Positions 1 through 10,807 of a DNA stretch of 64,000 nucleotides are shown in pieces; the first letter of the stretch is position 1; the number at the start of each line of letters is the position of its first letter. The stretch is from assembly GCA_947172415.1 (NCBI GenBank), contig OX359190.1, positions 2,542,001 through 2,606,000 of the forward strand, given 5' to 3'. This stretch comes from Chondrosia reniformis (lineage: Eukaryota; Porifera; Demospongiae; Chondrillida; Chondrillidae). Position numbers and translations under genes: made by a program. Under the pieces are notes generated by a model that saw only the letters and a list, made by a program, of their open reading frames with translations, ran no database searches and had not been told where the DNA came from.

Positions 1-280
1 CAATATAGTTTGTATGCCTTAAACTATCAATATAGATGTACACAATGTACAGTATACATATATACGTAGTTTGTGTGTTTATTTTGACGTGTTTAATAAT
101 TGAGTGTACTAATAATAATTACATGCTACAAATATACAAAAAAACAAAAGGCAATGCAGATAGGTAATACGTGTTCTCAAAGCTATTTCAACAAGCCCCA
201 AATAGATGTGGTATTTGAATACAATTGCGTACATAATTACGTATGACCAAGGTATACAATTTGATTCGTTTTTGATTTAG

Positions 281-2839
281 TGAACTGGTTGAAGGATTCC
301 TTGACACATTGCACAAGACAGGTATTTCACTAGTATCATCCTAAACTGCAGTAAATATCTTCCTTTGTGTCTCTTTAAAATAGCTTGTGACTTCACCAAT
401 GGATTCCGTGGACTGAATAACTTGTGTATTCCAGGGTGCTGTGGTGATGAAAGGTATACCTCTTGACCACTCTTTCATCTTACTGGCTTTGCTTGTATAC
501 TATACACTAATATCTCCTTTTCTTACTCCATCCACCCACCCATCATCCATCTGTCCGATTCATTCTTCTCTTATTCCAGTGATGTTGATATTACATTGAC
601 TTACCTTGTAAGTCAGTGCTGTTCTCCTGAAGAGTGTGTCACGTTGCTTACTCCATCCTCCTCCTTCTCACTGTAAGAACCTCATATTTATGACAGCCAT
701 GTCTTTAGGAAATGTTGTTTAAATTACTCATACCATGCAGATACGAGTCTATTGAATATCTCTCTACTTCATAGGGGAAGCTTTGGAATGATGTTTATGT
801 CACAAAAGCAAATGGGCAAAATGATAAAAGCAAAGAAATTGAAAGTAAGTTTACCTCTTAGCATTTTGTCATAGGGCTATATTTCTTTTTAATTAGTATA
901 CAAATAAGGTTGTACTTTATTTACAAACTTTTGATCATGTTCATTACACATAGTCTTATTTTATCTCAGGAAACCACAGTAAAGGAACTAGAGGAAGATA
1001 ACAAAGCCATGTGGAAGGAATGGCTACTGATTTACAGGTCTTTATCTGTTTTGTTATGCATGAGCCCTTTAGAACACTACTCTCCAGTGCTCATGATCTC
1101 TGACAGCCAATTTATTTATAATTAGAATGTACTCTGAAGTTGTAATTACTTTACAGCTGGTTTATCTTTATATAGAATCACTTTACTTTGAGTATGTGAA
1201 ATAAGTTATAGGAAGTACATACGTAGATGTGTATGTGTGCCAAGGACTCACAAAAGATCAAGAAAAAGACAAAGATTCCCAGGGTCACTGATAAAGGGTG
1301 GAATTCCAAGAAACAGCTATCTGGCCCAGTGGAAAAGAAGAGAAATAGAAGGAGAAAACTTGTGTATCCTCATTCCAACCCCTGATTAGTTTTTCCTTCC
1401 CTATATACCTTTACTCTTAAGGACATGTAGCATATATATGTCAGAGATGATGTATTGATTATTTGTGTGCGACATACGTAGTTTTTAACTCTTTGCAGAA
1501 AGAGACTTGCCCAAGAAATACCTGATACCTCCAGTCAAGAAGATATTATAAAAGTGTGTTTCTCATACGTATGCATGTGGACATACACTGTTAGTACTGA
1601 CTTTTAACTTCCTTTAAACATTATTAGTTGAACAAGGAAAGACTCTGCATTATGAATGCCAATAACCCGAGGTGAGCCGTATTGATCAATAATAAGCCTT
1701 CTATTAGTCTGGAGGACCAGACCTTACATCCACTTTGTGTTGCAAGTGTGGTTTACACTAAAGTTTTCTGAAGAAAATTTATTTCCACAAGACTGCCTCA
1801 TCGCCTCCCTCTTATAAGGTAGCTACGTACAACACTTTTCTAATTAGTATTAAATCTGTGGTAAATAGCTAAATCTCATTAAAACAGCTCATTTCCTATA
1901 TGTGGTAGCTAGGGGCCATCTTAACCAAGGGAGTTCTGACATCAGTCTTCTTAGGAAATGTGTATATGTATGTTTAGATAATTGTTTTTACTGCAGGTTT
2001 ATCCTCAGGAATCACATAGCTCAAAGGGCAATAGAGCTTGCAGAAGAAGGGGATTATTCTGAGGTACCAAAAGTCAAATTGAATGATGTCGTATAGAGCA
2101 GTTGTAAATGCATACATAAATAATTTGGTTTTCTAAAACCTATGGCTACTCTAATGTTATACTGGATTGCCAGTCTGCCAGTTCTTAAATATAGTGTTAA
2201 TAAAGACGTTTGAAAGTTAAAAACTGTCCAATTAAAGCTAGAAAATTATTCATGAAATAACCATGCAAGCCACAAGTATCCAAAATGTTGTCAAACCTCA
2301 TGAAGAGCTCGAGGGCCAAACGTGAAAGATATTATTGGGATTGGAAACAGTAGAACTGGTTTATGTAAACAGTTCTCTGCCACTGAGCTACACTTGTCAC
2401 AGCAATGCTCCATTCATTCCTCCTCCTCAAAATATAAAAGTATTTATTATTTGTTGGTTAAGGACTTTCTTATCCTCTTGGTTTTATTCCTTGCAATTGG
2501 TCTGCCTCAAAGGTATAGATGATCTGTTATGTATATTTCTATGAGGATCAAGTAACACATATTCCTAAAGTGAAATGAATCTATATTCTTAGACTATCAT
2601 GATCTGTTATCTCATTATGCCATTCTCTTTGATTCATCCAGGTTGATAGGGTTCTCTGTTTGCTAAAGAATCCATATACTGATGAGGTAAACCCTGCAGA
2701 ATTCTCAGTAATTGACCACAGCCAACAAGCCACTGCAAACAGGCAGCAGTCTTCTTCATCAAATGACAAGAAAGGGAGTTTCTACTGCAGCAAACCTTCA
2801 CTTCAAGCTTTAGGACTATCTGTTACTTGATCCTCATAG
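281..2839 (+). CDS. SELENOO: Selenoprotein O, copy A (3' part; 5' end lies left of the window)
   Basis: Exons read from splice sites and copy-to-copy conservation: 281-321, 384-453, 580-672, 775-844, 970-1037, 1499-1553, 1628-1671, 1997-2063 and 2642-2839. All join in one frame and the exon lengths equal those of copies B and C. SelO (UPF0061/YdiU family) is a pseudokinase-fold enzyme that transfers AMP from ATP to proteins; animal forms are mitochondrial. Recognisable pieces are the 'LHKTACDFTNGFRGL' region, 'MNANNPRFILRNHIAQ', and the C-terminus 'YCSKPSLQALGLSVT' followed by TGA-TCC-TCA-TAG. Known animal SelO proteins end in Sec-Ser-Ser, so the TGA at 2828-2830 is read as selenocysteine and the true stop is TAG 2837-2839. 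The (CCAT)n block that expands the intron before exon 580 in the other copies is only a few units long here. Exons for the catalytic region would lie outside the window. Confidence 0.85.
2828..2830 (+). other. In-frame TGA read as selenocysteine, SELENOO copy A
   Basis: This TGA lies three codons before TAG in the last exon, in the context Val-Thr-TGA-Ser-Ser-stop. That is the position of Sec in animal SelO. The same codons are kept at 23430-23432 and 46511-46513. A SECIS-like hairpin follows about 550 bp downstream. Confidence 0.85.
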
Positions 2840-3376
2840 AGATATACTCATCTTATTAAGTAAGTGTACATAAATGACTACATATATATATAATGTACGT
2901 ATATAACCAAAATTTGCTTCTTTGTTGATTTATGAGGTGTTAATTGATACTATGTTGGCATATAGGGCAGCCATGTTTTTTGACCATCCCTAATTAAAGT
3001 GTACTACTGTTTATAATGTAGTCAAAGGCCATATCAATTTTATGTTACTATGTCACTTTATTCTTTTGCATTCCACACCTATTCCAATATAAACATTATA
3101 AACGTGTATAAAATACATTCTATACATAATACGTACGTACATATATATAAACCGTTGTATATGTATGTACGTATACATAATAGAAATTCATTCAATCCCA
3201 TGTATCCGAGTCGCTGACATGATTACATGATTTCAACCTTCTTTGCTCACATATATATCCTTTCAGAATGCACACTCTATTCTAATGGTCTGAATCTGGA
3301 ATTATTGTAATGATTGCAATTTGTTTACTGTACGTAGATGTTGCAACTTCTCAGTTTGCCTATGCACAGCAAATTA

Positions 3377-3419
3377 ATGAAGAGTTTGTCTTAAATCCAT
3401 GAGACAGACAATCTCTGAT
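3377..3419 (+). promoter_or_regulatory. SECIS-like element, SELENOO copy A
   Basis: The core is ATGA at 3377-3380. An 11-nt arm (3381-3391) pairs with 3406-3416 with one T.T mismatch. The apical loop 3392-3405 carries AAA about 12 nt after ATGA, and TGAT at 3416-3419 supplies the 3' side of the non-Watson-Crick quartet. This matches the eukaryotic SECIS plan (ATGA ... AA loop ... GA). The lower helix I is weak by eye (only CAA/TTG is clear). The preceding cttattaagtaagt and ctttcag suggest a possible 3'UTR intron (about 2862-3266) that would bring the element nearer to the stop. The sequence 3377-3419 is identical in all three copies. Confidence 0.75.
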
Positions 3420-3896
3420 GTTGAGAGGTGTTAAGCTTCACTAAATAGCAACTTATTATTATTATTATTATTAAGTAATTATAAGAAATGTGAATATCTA
3501 TTATTAAACAGTGGTGATAAGTAGCTATATAACGTATATCTCAAAATTTTGAAATATTGTGTCCTAAATATTGTTCAAATTCATGATCAGTGAAGCTTAC
3601 AATTACATCACTATAATACCACAGATCATAATTTTGCAATTGGTGTGAAAATCACCAATTCACCAAAATAAATTCTCCCCCAATATTTCCGGTTGTCCAC
3701 CAATATTTATAACTACGTAGTATAATGAGAACTGCCACAAACTTCACCCAAAATTATATACCATAGTATAATACCAACTATAGTAGCTATATACAAATGT
3801 ATTTTGAATTTTCAAAGTATATATTGCACACACATATATAGGTAATGTACAAAATACTAAATACTAAAGGGTTATTTGTATAAATGTAAAAATAAG

Positions 3897-6800
3897 TTAA
3901 AGGGGGAAATCCTCTTTCAGTTTCTCAAAGATCTCTTTATTAGTCGGATAATCATGTGATGTCTGCTGGAGTACTTTACCAAACACACACAAGCTCTCCG
4001 CTGTACCAGTGGTCAACAGGTGGAGAAGGAAGATACTATTTGCCTCCTCTGTGTCGTTTGCCTTCCTAATATTCTGATAGACCTGGAAAGTGATTAGTGG
4101 CTTTCCATCCACTCCCTGGAAGAGGTGATTCACTATCTTGTCAACACAGAGGTTGCCCAACAGGTAGAGCCAGTGTTTTGATTGTATCGTTTCTTTCCAA
4201 TTGTCTGGAACACCTATACAAAACACATGCAATAACATGAACAATCATTACACCTTCATGATGTAGTAAACTGAACATGTACACAAATGTTTCTAGTATA
4301 CATTACACTGTATATGGTTTATACAGTGAATATGCACTCACTCTGCTTCCTGGTGCCTCCAGTAGCAACTTTACATTCTCCAGAAAAGGACTCTTTATAG
4401 AGAAGGAACTGGTCTCCATCAAATTCAAGATCGTCAGTCATGGCAAGCTATGTACATGGAATACAAAATATCAATACAAGTGTCATGCATAAAATTGACT
4501 AACCCAAAATGTGCCAGTCATATATAGTAATTCTATAATAAAGTTTGAGAAATTGTATATCATCAGCCTTGTAAAGTTACCAAAAATATCCAATTCGTTT
4601 AGCATTGAAAGTATGAGAAAGACAAAAAACTGAAATGTCAATTTTGAATAAGTTCCAGAACACCTGGAATACACCTCATACACCTCTGTGTACTGTATAA
4701 TGCTGTTCAGTAAATACAATTGCACTGCGTGTAGCATACAAACTTACAGAACTGGTGTCGTTGATACATTCTTTAGTAACCCAAATCGACTCTCTTGGAG
4801 TTAGTGGCTTTGTTTCATCCACCCTGGTACAAACACCTGTCACCTGACTATCGGCTTCAAAACGCAAAAGATGCAAACTGGGCTTAATGCAATTTTTAAG
4901 ACAGCAAACGACTCCATCTTCTAAAGTGGCTTTCTCTTCAAGAAACTCTGCACCGAACACCGCTTTGCTCACATGACAAATGCGCTCGTACATCTCCCTT
5001 CTGATGTGCCTGCAGAGCTCAGTCAAGGACAGATCTAGCTTGGGAAAGTGCCGAGGAACCAACAGTTGGAGTTGAATGAGGTCTTCCTTTTGGGAAAGGA
5101 TAATGTGAGCACTCTCTTGAGAGAAAATGAACTGTGTGGTGTCTGATTTACTGGGACAGTACCTCCACTGCTTTCCTCTCAGCTGGACTGGGCTCACTTC
5201 CTCCTCCTTGAGTGCTTGTCTGCCACTTGCAATATCCACAGCCAGTCTGTGGAATAGACCAGTCGGTATGCAGGTATACCTCTGATCTTGGACGGAATGG
5301 AATGAGAAAGTGAATCCCAAAGTAGCCACGGATGCTTTAGATAGGTGGATCTGCCTCTCGGGAAGGGCTGCTGGAATGAAGTAGCGTGTCTCCTTCTCTC
5401 TCACTTTGGCTGCAATACCAATTTTTACCAGGACCTCCAGGAGCCATCTTGTTGGGATGTCAGCATTGATATCTAGCTGTCGAAACAAGGCCTGCGAAAC
5501 AGCTTCAGGAATTACTCCTTTTTCCATAAAGATACGTAGCTCTGGGCTTGGAAATTCACTTGGGCCATACTGGACTGATAGCACTTTGGACAATTCCTTG
5601 TACAGAAAGGTTGCATCTGTACAGATCCACTGCTCTTTGTACTCACTCAGGTCAAAGTACAAATAGAACCCAAGGCAATGAAATAGGTTCAGCAGTGCAA
5701 GGAGCTGTCTGTCAGCATCTTCTGGTTGGATGAATTGGTATCGGATGCAGAACTCTTTCAGTTCTGTCAGCTTCCACATCTTCTTTTCCACACTAGATGT
5801 GATTAGTTGCAGGCAGAACCAAACTTTGGGGACTTTCAATGCTAACCGATATCTGGAATCTGAAAGCTGAGAGCGAAGGGCATTAACTAATTTGCAAGTG
5901 TGATCCTTCATCTTGCTGTCTCCCTGTAGTTGACTGTCTAATAGAAAGTAGCTACCAGCACCTTTGTAGGCAACCTCTTTTGGGGGGAAAACCCTGTTGC
6001 CATCATAAGGCTTGTTGTCCATTTCCTCTAAAACCTCCTTGTTGTCGTCCAGTAGAGCTTTCTCAGCTTCAGGATCTTCAGGAAGATGGGAAAGATGAGT
6101 GCCAACAAGGAAAATGCGAAGTTGAGGCTCATTAGGCATGTTAAATGCTTTCAACTGCCGCTTGCTCTTCATTGACATTGTGTAGGCAGCTGTAATGGAC
6201 TCCTTCATCAATTTCCAGGTTGAACGGCTGTTGGCTCTCTTCTCTTCAGTGGCTCCATCTCGACAGAAAGCATTGACATACGGATCTTTCAACCTCTCTG
6301 AAGCTTTAAAGACATGCAGAAAGTTGCAGGGAAAGTCCAGTAGGAGTGGAAGGACATTCTGAAAGGAGGGCTGGCCTCCTGTGTCAAGGAGGTAAATGAA
6401 TGTACACTTCTTTTCATCAAACTCTGCTTCAGTGGAGAGATTGTGTTGGCGCAGGAAGCTGTCCCTGGCTTGCTCTAGCAGCTCCAGTGGGTCTTGTACT
6501 GCTAAAGCCTCAGTGGTATCATCTCTATGGCTAGGAGGAGGAGGGGAATTGGAGACAGCGGTTGGCAGCTTGGTCGTCTCACTGGCTACCTCTGTTGTCG
6601 TGGTGATATCACCAGGTAAAGTGGCATCATTAGATGAAGCCTGTGGAAGAGAGGCAGGTGGAGCCTCTAGAGTACTGCCTGGAAAGACCTTCCTTTTCTC
6701 CATCTTAACCTTTGAAATAAGCTGCCCTAGCTTTTCATCTGTTAAAACTTTCCAGGAAGAACCAACTGCCAAACATTTAACGAAATCATACTTCTCTTCC

Positions 6801-7087
6801 TCTCCCTGACTCCCCTCTCCCTGATCCTCTATTCTCAGGTTCTCTTCTTTCTGGTATTCCTCCAACCGATCTGTTCTTCCCTTTGTGTCTCCATCCTCAG
6901 CAATGGTGGCCACTTCATGAGCTTCCAGCACTCCAGTGCTAGTTTTGTCTTCTCTTGGTGTGTCGTGGAGCAGGTAGTGCTTCAGTGAGGTTTTACCAAC
7001 TCGAGGGCCTCCTGTCAGGAAACAGTAAAAGATGTTAACCTCAACGGAGCCATGCCCTTTTATGGCTTCTTCATACCACCGGGGTTC
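3897..7087 (-). CDS. Roco-like GTPase with C-terminal CARD, copy 1
   Basis: Exons (minus order): 7087-4748 (780 codons, phase 0), linker 4447-4342, CARD 4213-3897 with the stop. Residues count from 7087. A P-loop GGPRVGKTS lies at about 26-34, a G3 motif DTGGQP at about 234 and a G4-like 'VGTHLSHL' further on. Then comes a COR-like winged-helix region containing 'RYFIPAALPER'. The last exon is a helical CARD ('KHWLYLLGNLCVDKI', 'GTAESLCVFGKVLQQ'). Roco proteins are GTP-dependent switches, and CARDs recruit partners in cell-death and immune signalling; the immune role here is inference. An in-frame TAG (7088-7090) abuts the exon and no ATG precedes the P-loop, so an upstream exon is required; the Kelch exon at 12254-13135 is the candidate. 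Unlike copies 2 and 3, the G1-G3 spacer has no expanded repeat and there is one CARD cassette. All exons are open. Confidence 0.8.
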
Positions 7088-8185
7088 CTATATCGTACAA
7101 AATAAATCATATAATAAACAGAAGTAAACTATTATTACAGATTTTATATTAACATAGTTACAACAATTGCCTTTATTCAATGATTACAGTTCTCAAGTCT
7201 ATATACATATAGGTTCAATTATGCTAGTTTTATAAAAGTGTGCAGTTTTTAAAGGTTCAATGAAGCGGATATTAGGATTTGATCAATTGATTTGTTGGTG
7301 TCAAAAATATTTCATTTGCTCCCAAAAGGAGTACATGAATAAACACTTAATAGACATACGTAAAAAACTATAAACAATTGTACGTATGTTAAAGAATTGC
7401 CATCTACATAGATTAACTTTTAAGGCTTCTATGAATTGTTGGTTGAGTTTGGGTGATCATGAAGTAGAGGATATACACTTTAATTGACTAGTCTAATGAC
7501 ACAGACAATACAACATTTAGAACTATTTTACAGTTCCTACAATCTACCCTCCTATACCCTAACCAAGATGAGATATGGCAGAGGACCATACAGACTGTCC
7601 ACTGTTGTCAGATCAATTCACTTGTGTGTGGGTCTTGGTATGAGGCTAATTGCATTGTGTGTTGCTTACACCAAATCAGTTCAAGTAATGTATTAATGTA
7701 TCTTCTAATACGTACACTGCTGGGAAGATGTCCAAATATAGAAACTAAAAGCAGTTTAGTATAAGGTACAGAGCTGACCCAAGTTGAATAACTTATTCTA
7801 AATAAACGTTATAATCCTAAGTAACAATAACAGTTGTCAATTGTTCCAAAACATGCTGTACATGGCCCAGTGGAGAAGAAGAGGAGAAATTCTGTATCCT
7901 AATCCAAAACACTCACTATGTTTAGTTCCCTAAAGTAGATATGGCATGTAAGAGAAATGGTATATTAGATTATTCCTATACAATGTGGACATAATTTTAT
8001 GCAAAGTGCAAGTTGTGTTTATAAACAAACAAACAAACAATCTAATTATCAAACCATTGGAAGTAATGTTTGTAAACAAACAAACAATTAAAAGGTCAAT
8101 AATTATCAAACAAACATGGATGGATTAGAATAGGAATTTTTGGTTCAATCACTTTTAGAAGTACGTAAGCTTTAATATTCTAAAA
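7088..8185. other. Non-coding stretch between Roco exon and LINE (probable intron)
   Basis: It is AT-rich and I find no convincing gene. It shares repeated blocks (around 7686-7800 and 7980-8060) with units 2 and 3 near 31620-31850 and 53040-53290, including 'caaacaaacaaac' runs. If Kelch and Roco are one gene this is intron. Confidence 0.5.
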
Positions 8186-8191
8186 GATGAG

Positions 8192-9502
8192 ATGTTGGTG
8201 GTAGCTGAGTGGTTGCACAGGGTTATAAAGTTAGCATGGACAAAGGGAGAGGTGGTAAAGGATTGGAGGAAAGCTGTTATTGTACCATTACATAAGAAGG
8301 GTAGCAAGACGCTGTGCAGCAACTACAGAGGGATAAGCCTCCTGAGCATACCTAGCAAGGTGTATGCACGGATCTTGGACAGTCGTGTGAGAAGGAAAAC
8401 TGAAGGTGAGGTGATGGAGGTGCAGGGAGGTTTTAGGCGAGGAAGAGGTTGTGGAGATCAGATCTTTACAATTAGGCAGCTAAGTGAGAAAGTGTTGGAG
8501 AAGAACAAGCAGATGGTAATAGCATGCATAGATCTGGAGAAGGCATATGATAAGGTCAGTAGAGATAGGCTATGGCAGGTGCTGGAAAGTTATGGAATTC
8601 AGGGAGGCCTATTGAGAGCCATTCAGTCCATGTACCTAGGGAGCCAAGCATGTGTGCGTACTAGTGGGAAAGTGTCTGGGTGGTTCCCCATTACCCAAGG
8701 AGTGAGGCAGGGGTGTGTGATGTCGCCATGGCTGTTTAATGTGTTTATGGATGGAATAATGAGAGAAACAATGGAGACATTACAAGGTGGGGTTCAGCTA
8801 ACAACTACCAACGTGCAGCTGATACTTTTTGCGGATGATATAGTGATGGTGACGGAGAAGGAGGAAGATATGCAGACAAACTTGGGTGAGATGAAGAAAG
8901 TGATGGATAAGTGGGGAATGAAGATGCACCTGGGGAAGACAAAGGTGATGATGGTGAGTAGGACAGAAGAGGATTGTAACCTGAACATAGAAGGTGAAGA
9001 CATTGAAACTGTCAAGAAGCTGAAGTACCTAGGAGTAATGGTCAGTTCAGATGGGTTATGTGATGAAGAAATTGAACAGCGCGTGGGGGCAGCAGCAAAG
9101 GTGGTAGGTGCTATGAGGAAGGAGGTGCTTGAAAGAAGAGAGTTACTGAAGAAAACTAAGTTGAGGGTATTCAATGCAATGGTGGTGCCCACCCTCATCT
9201 ATGGCTGCGAGACCTGGACCATGCAGAGAAGACATGAAAGCAAGTTACAGGCATCTGAAATGATGTTTTTAAGGAGAGTGGAAGGTGTGTCAAGGCTGGA
9301 CAGAGTTAGAAATGAAGATGTGAGGAGATCACTTGGACAGGAAGCAGTAGTAGATATGGTGAAGGAGAAGCAAAGAAGATGGAAGGTGAAGATGGAGGAA
9401 ATGAATACAGACCGATTGGTGAAGCAAGTGTATGAAGAAGAAATGACAGGAAAGAGACCTAGAGGAAGACCAAAGAAGCGGTGGAAAGATAATTTTAAAT
9501 AA
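8192..9502 (+). CDS. Non-LTR retrotransposon reverse transcriptase (5'-truncated)
   Basis: An open frame of 436 codons carries the reverse-transcriptase palm motifs in order: 'GFRRGRGCGDQIF', then 'IDLEKAYDKV' (motif A), 'QGVRQGCVMSPWLFNVF' (motif B) and 'LFADDIVM' (motif C, catalytic Asp-Asp). The C-terminus ends in a basic 'RGRPKKRWKDNF' segment, common downstream of LINE RT domains. There is no endonuclease domain, and the frame begins inside the fingers region, so this is the 3' part of a LINE ORF2. The first codons lie in the target-site duplication, so the ATG at 8192 is fortuitous. It lies opposite in orientation to the surrounding Roco/Kelch gene. The absence of stops points to a recent insertion. 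Confidence 0.93.
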   Translation: MLVVAEWLHRVIKLAWTKGEVVKDWRKAVIVPLHKKGSKTLCSNYRGISLLSIPSKVYARILDSRVRRKTEGEVMEVQGGFRRGRGCGDQIFTIRQLSEKVLEKNKQMVIACIDLEKAYDKVSRDRLWQVLESYGIQGGLLRAIQSMYLGSQACVRTSGKVSGWFPITQGVRQGCVMSPWLFNVFMDGIMRETMETLQGGVQLTTTNVQLILFADDIVMVTEKEEDMQTNLGEMKKVMDKWGMKMHLGKTKVMMVSRTEEDCNLNIEGEDIETVKKLKYLGVMVSSDGLCDEEIEQRVGAAAKVVGAMRKEVLERRELLKKTKLRVFNAMVVPTLIYGCETWTMQRRHESKLQASEMMFLRRVEGVSRLDRVRNEDVRRSLGQEAVVDMVKEKQRRWKVKMEEMNTDRLVKQVYEEEMTGKRPRGRPKKRWKDNFK

Positions 9503-9634
9503 ATGACTCATTTATAGTTAACATATTGACTAAGGAACATGAATGCTTTAGACACGCAATGCTACAACTCTATGTATATCAGGCTACCTCCTGCATAGGA
9601 GATTTTGCCATTATTGAATGATGATGATGATGAT
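8197..9634 (+). mobile_element. 5'-truncated LINE insertion with target-site duplication
   Basis: The insert starts in the RT frame and ends with a GAT/TGA trinucleotide tail at about 9617-9640. The 11-bp sequence gatgagatgtt occurs on both sides (8186-8196 and 9635-9645). Unit 3 shows an empty site near 53370-53390 ('aaaagatgagaagtttgcaaatc'), so this insertion postdates the duplication of the units. The trinucleotide tail blurs the exact 3' boundary. Confidence 0.88.
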
Positions 9635-9645
9635 GATGAGATGTT

Positions 9646-10800
9646 TGCAAATCAATTATAAATACCATACATTTTAGGATCGGAAATAAATTAATTTCTT
9701 AATTCCCTTATACGTACATCATCCATAGGACCAAAAAGTGACGCATAACACATTTATGATAAACAGTAGCTTCACAAGAATGTTGGGGAACAATAGGTAA
9801 CCATTAATCACAACTCAGTCAATCCTACAAGTGTACGCATAAGGACTTTTCAGTAGTGTTTAAATGAGGAAAACTTGATAGCCTGCATAAATTAAATCAT
9901 TATGGCCTTTGAAGGCTGTGCTAGCACAGTGGTATCTTAGTTGTGGGTACGTGGTCTACTTTTCTAAGACCTTTTACACGTTACTCCCTACACAATGCAC
10001 ATGCTATGTAGCAATCACAGTGTATACATACGTACATATCAGGTCATAGGTATAAAATGATGATTCAGCAACTAAATCCTATTATAATGGTTTATCCTTT
10101 GACTTTTGAGTGTCTAGAGAAACAGTATTAGTAACACTCTTGAATCAACCAGATCAATTCACATGCATGTGAGTAGGTGTTGGTAGGAGGCTAATTGCAT
10201 TGTGTGTTTATGGACCTCAAAAGAGGTTGAATAATTTATGTATCACCAAAATTCGCAAAATATTTATACGTAGACGACCATTTTTCTACACACTGCTTGG
10301 AAGATGTACATATATAGCAACTAAAAGCTATCTAGTATAAGGAAACTCTTTGAATCTATGTACGTATACAGACAGTGTGTTAGAAATACACACTCAAACA
10401 ATGTACGTATTATTCATATCATTCTCAAATGATAAGAATTCTACATTATCATTGAGAATGTTACTGAAAAAACTATTTTACTATACCTTTATGCTACTTG
10501 AACAAGGAACACCAGATTTAAAAACACGGTACCTCTCTCAGTCGAATGATCTGACTAGTACTATGACAACATATTCACTGCTAAATGGCTGTAAGCATAA
10601 AGACTTAATTGGTAGCAATTTACCCTTTCTGCTGTTGGCAAGTGGCTCAACCAACAATCGATAACTAATCACTCGTACGTACACAGGACGAGAAAACATT
10701 CAAGTTGAAACATATACGTATACGTACGTAGGTCTACATATACGCGATAATAAACACTCTAAGCAATCAGACAATGAAGCTAACAATTCTAGCGGATAAT
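9646..10800. other. Non-coding repeat-rich stretch (probable intron)
   Basis: No supported gene. It carries blocks repeated in units 2 and 3 (for example 'gtgctagcacagtgg' at about 9919, also near 32190 and 53592) and one arm of the foldback that is complete at 53909-54115. The 104-codon open frame at 10350-10664 has no recognisable domain and is not conserved as an ORF in unit 3. Confidence 0.5.
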
Positions 10801-10807
10801 ACTTTGA

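Noticed and set aside
1997..2096. Reading through exon 1997-2063 to the TAG at 2094 as the SelO C-terminus
   Set aside because: A donor after GAG (gtacca) joins to exon 2642-2839, whose product matches the SelO C-terminal tail; the read-through tail does not.
6396..6809. Plus-strand open frames opposite the Roco exons (also 28428-28850, 52145-52733, 5406-5666)
   Set aside because: Shadows of the conserved minus-strand coding sequence; no motif, no splice context.
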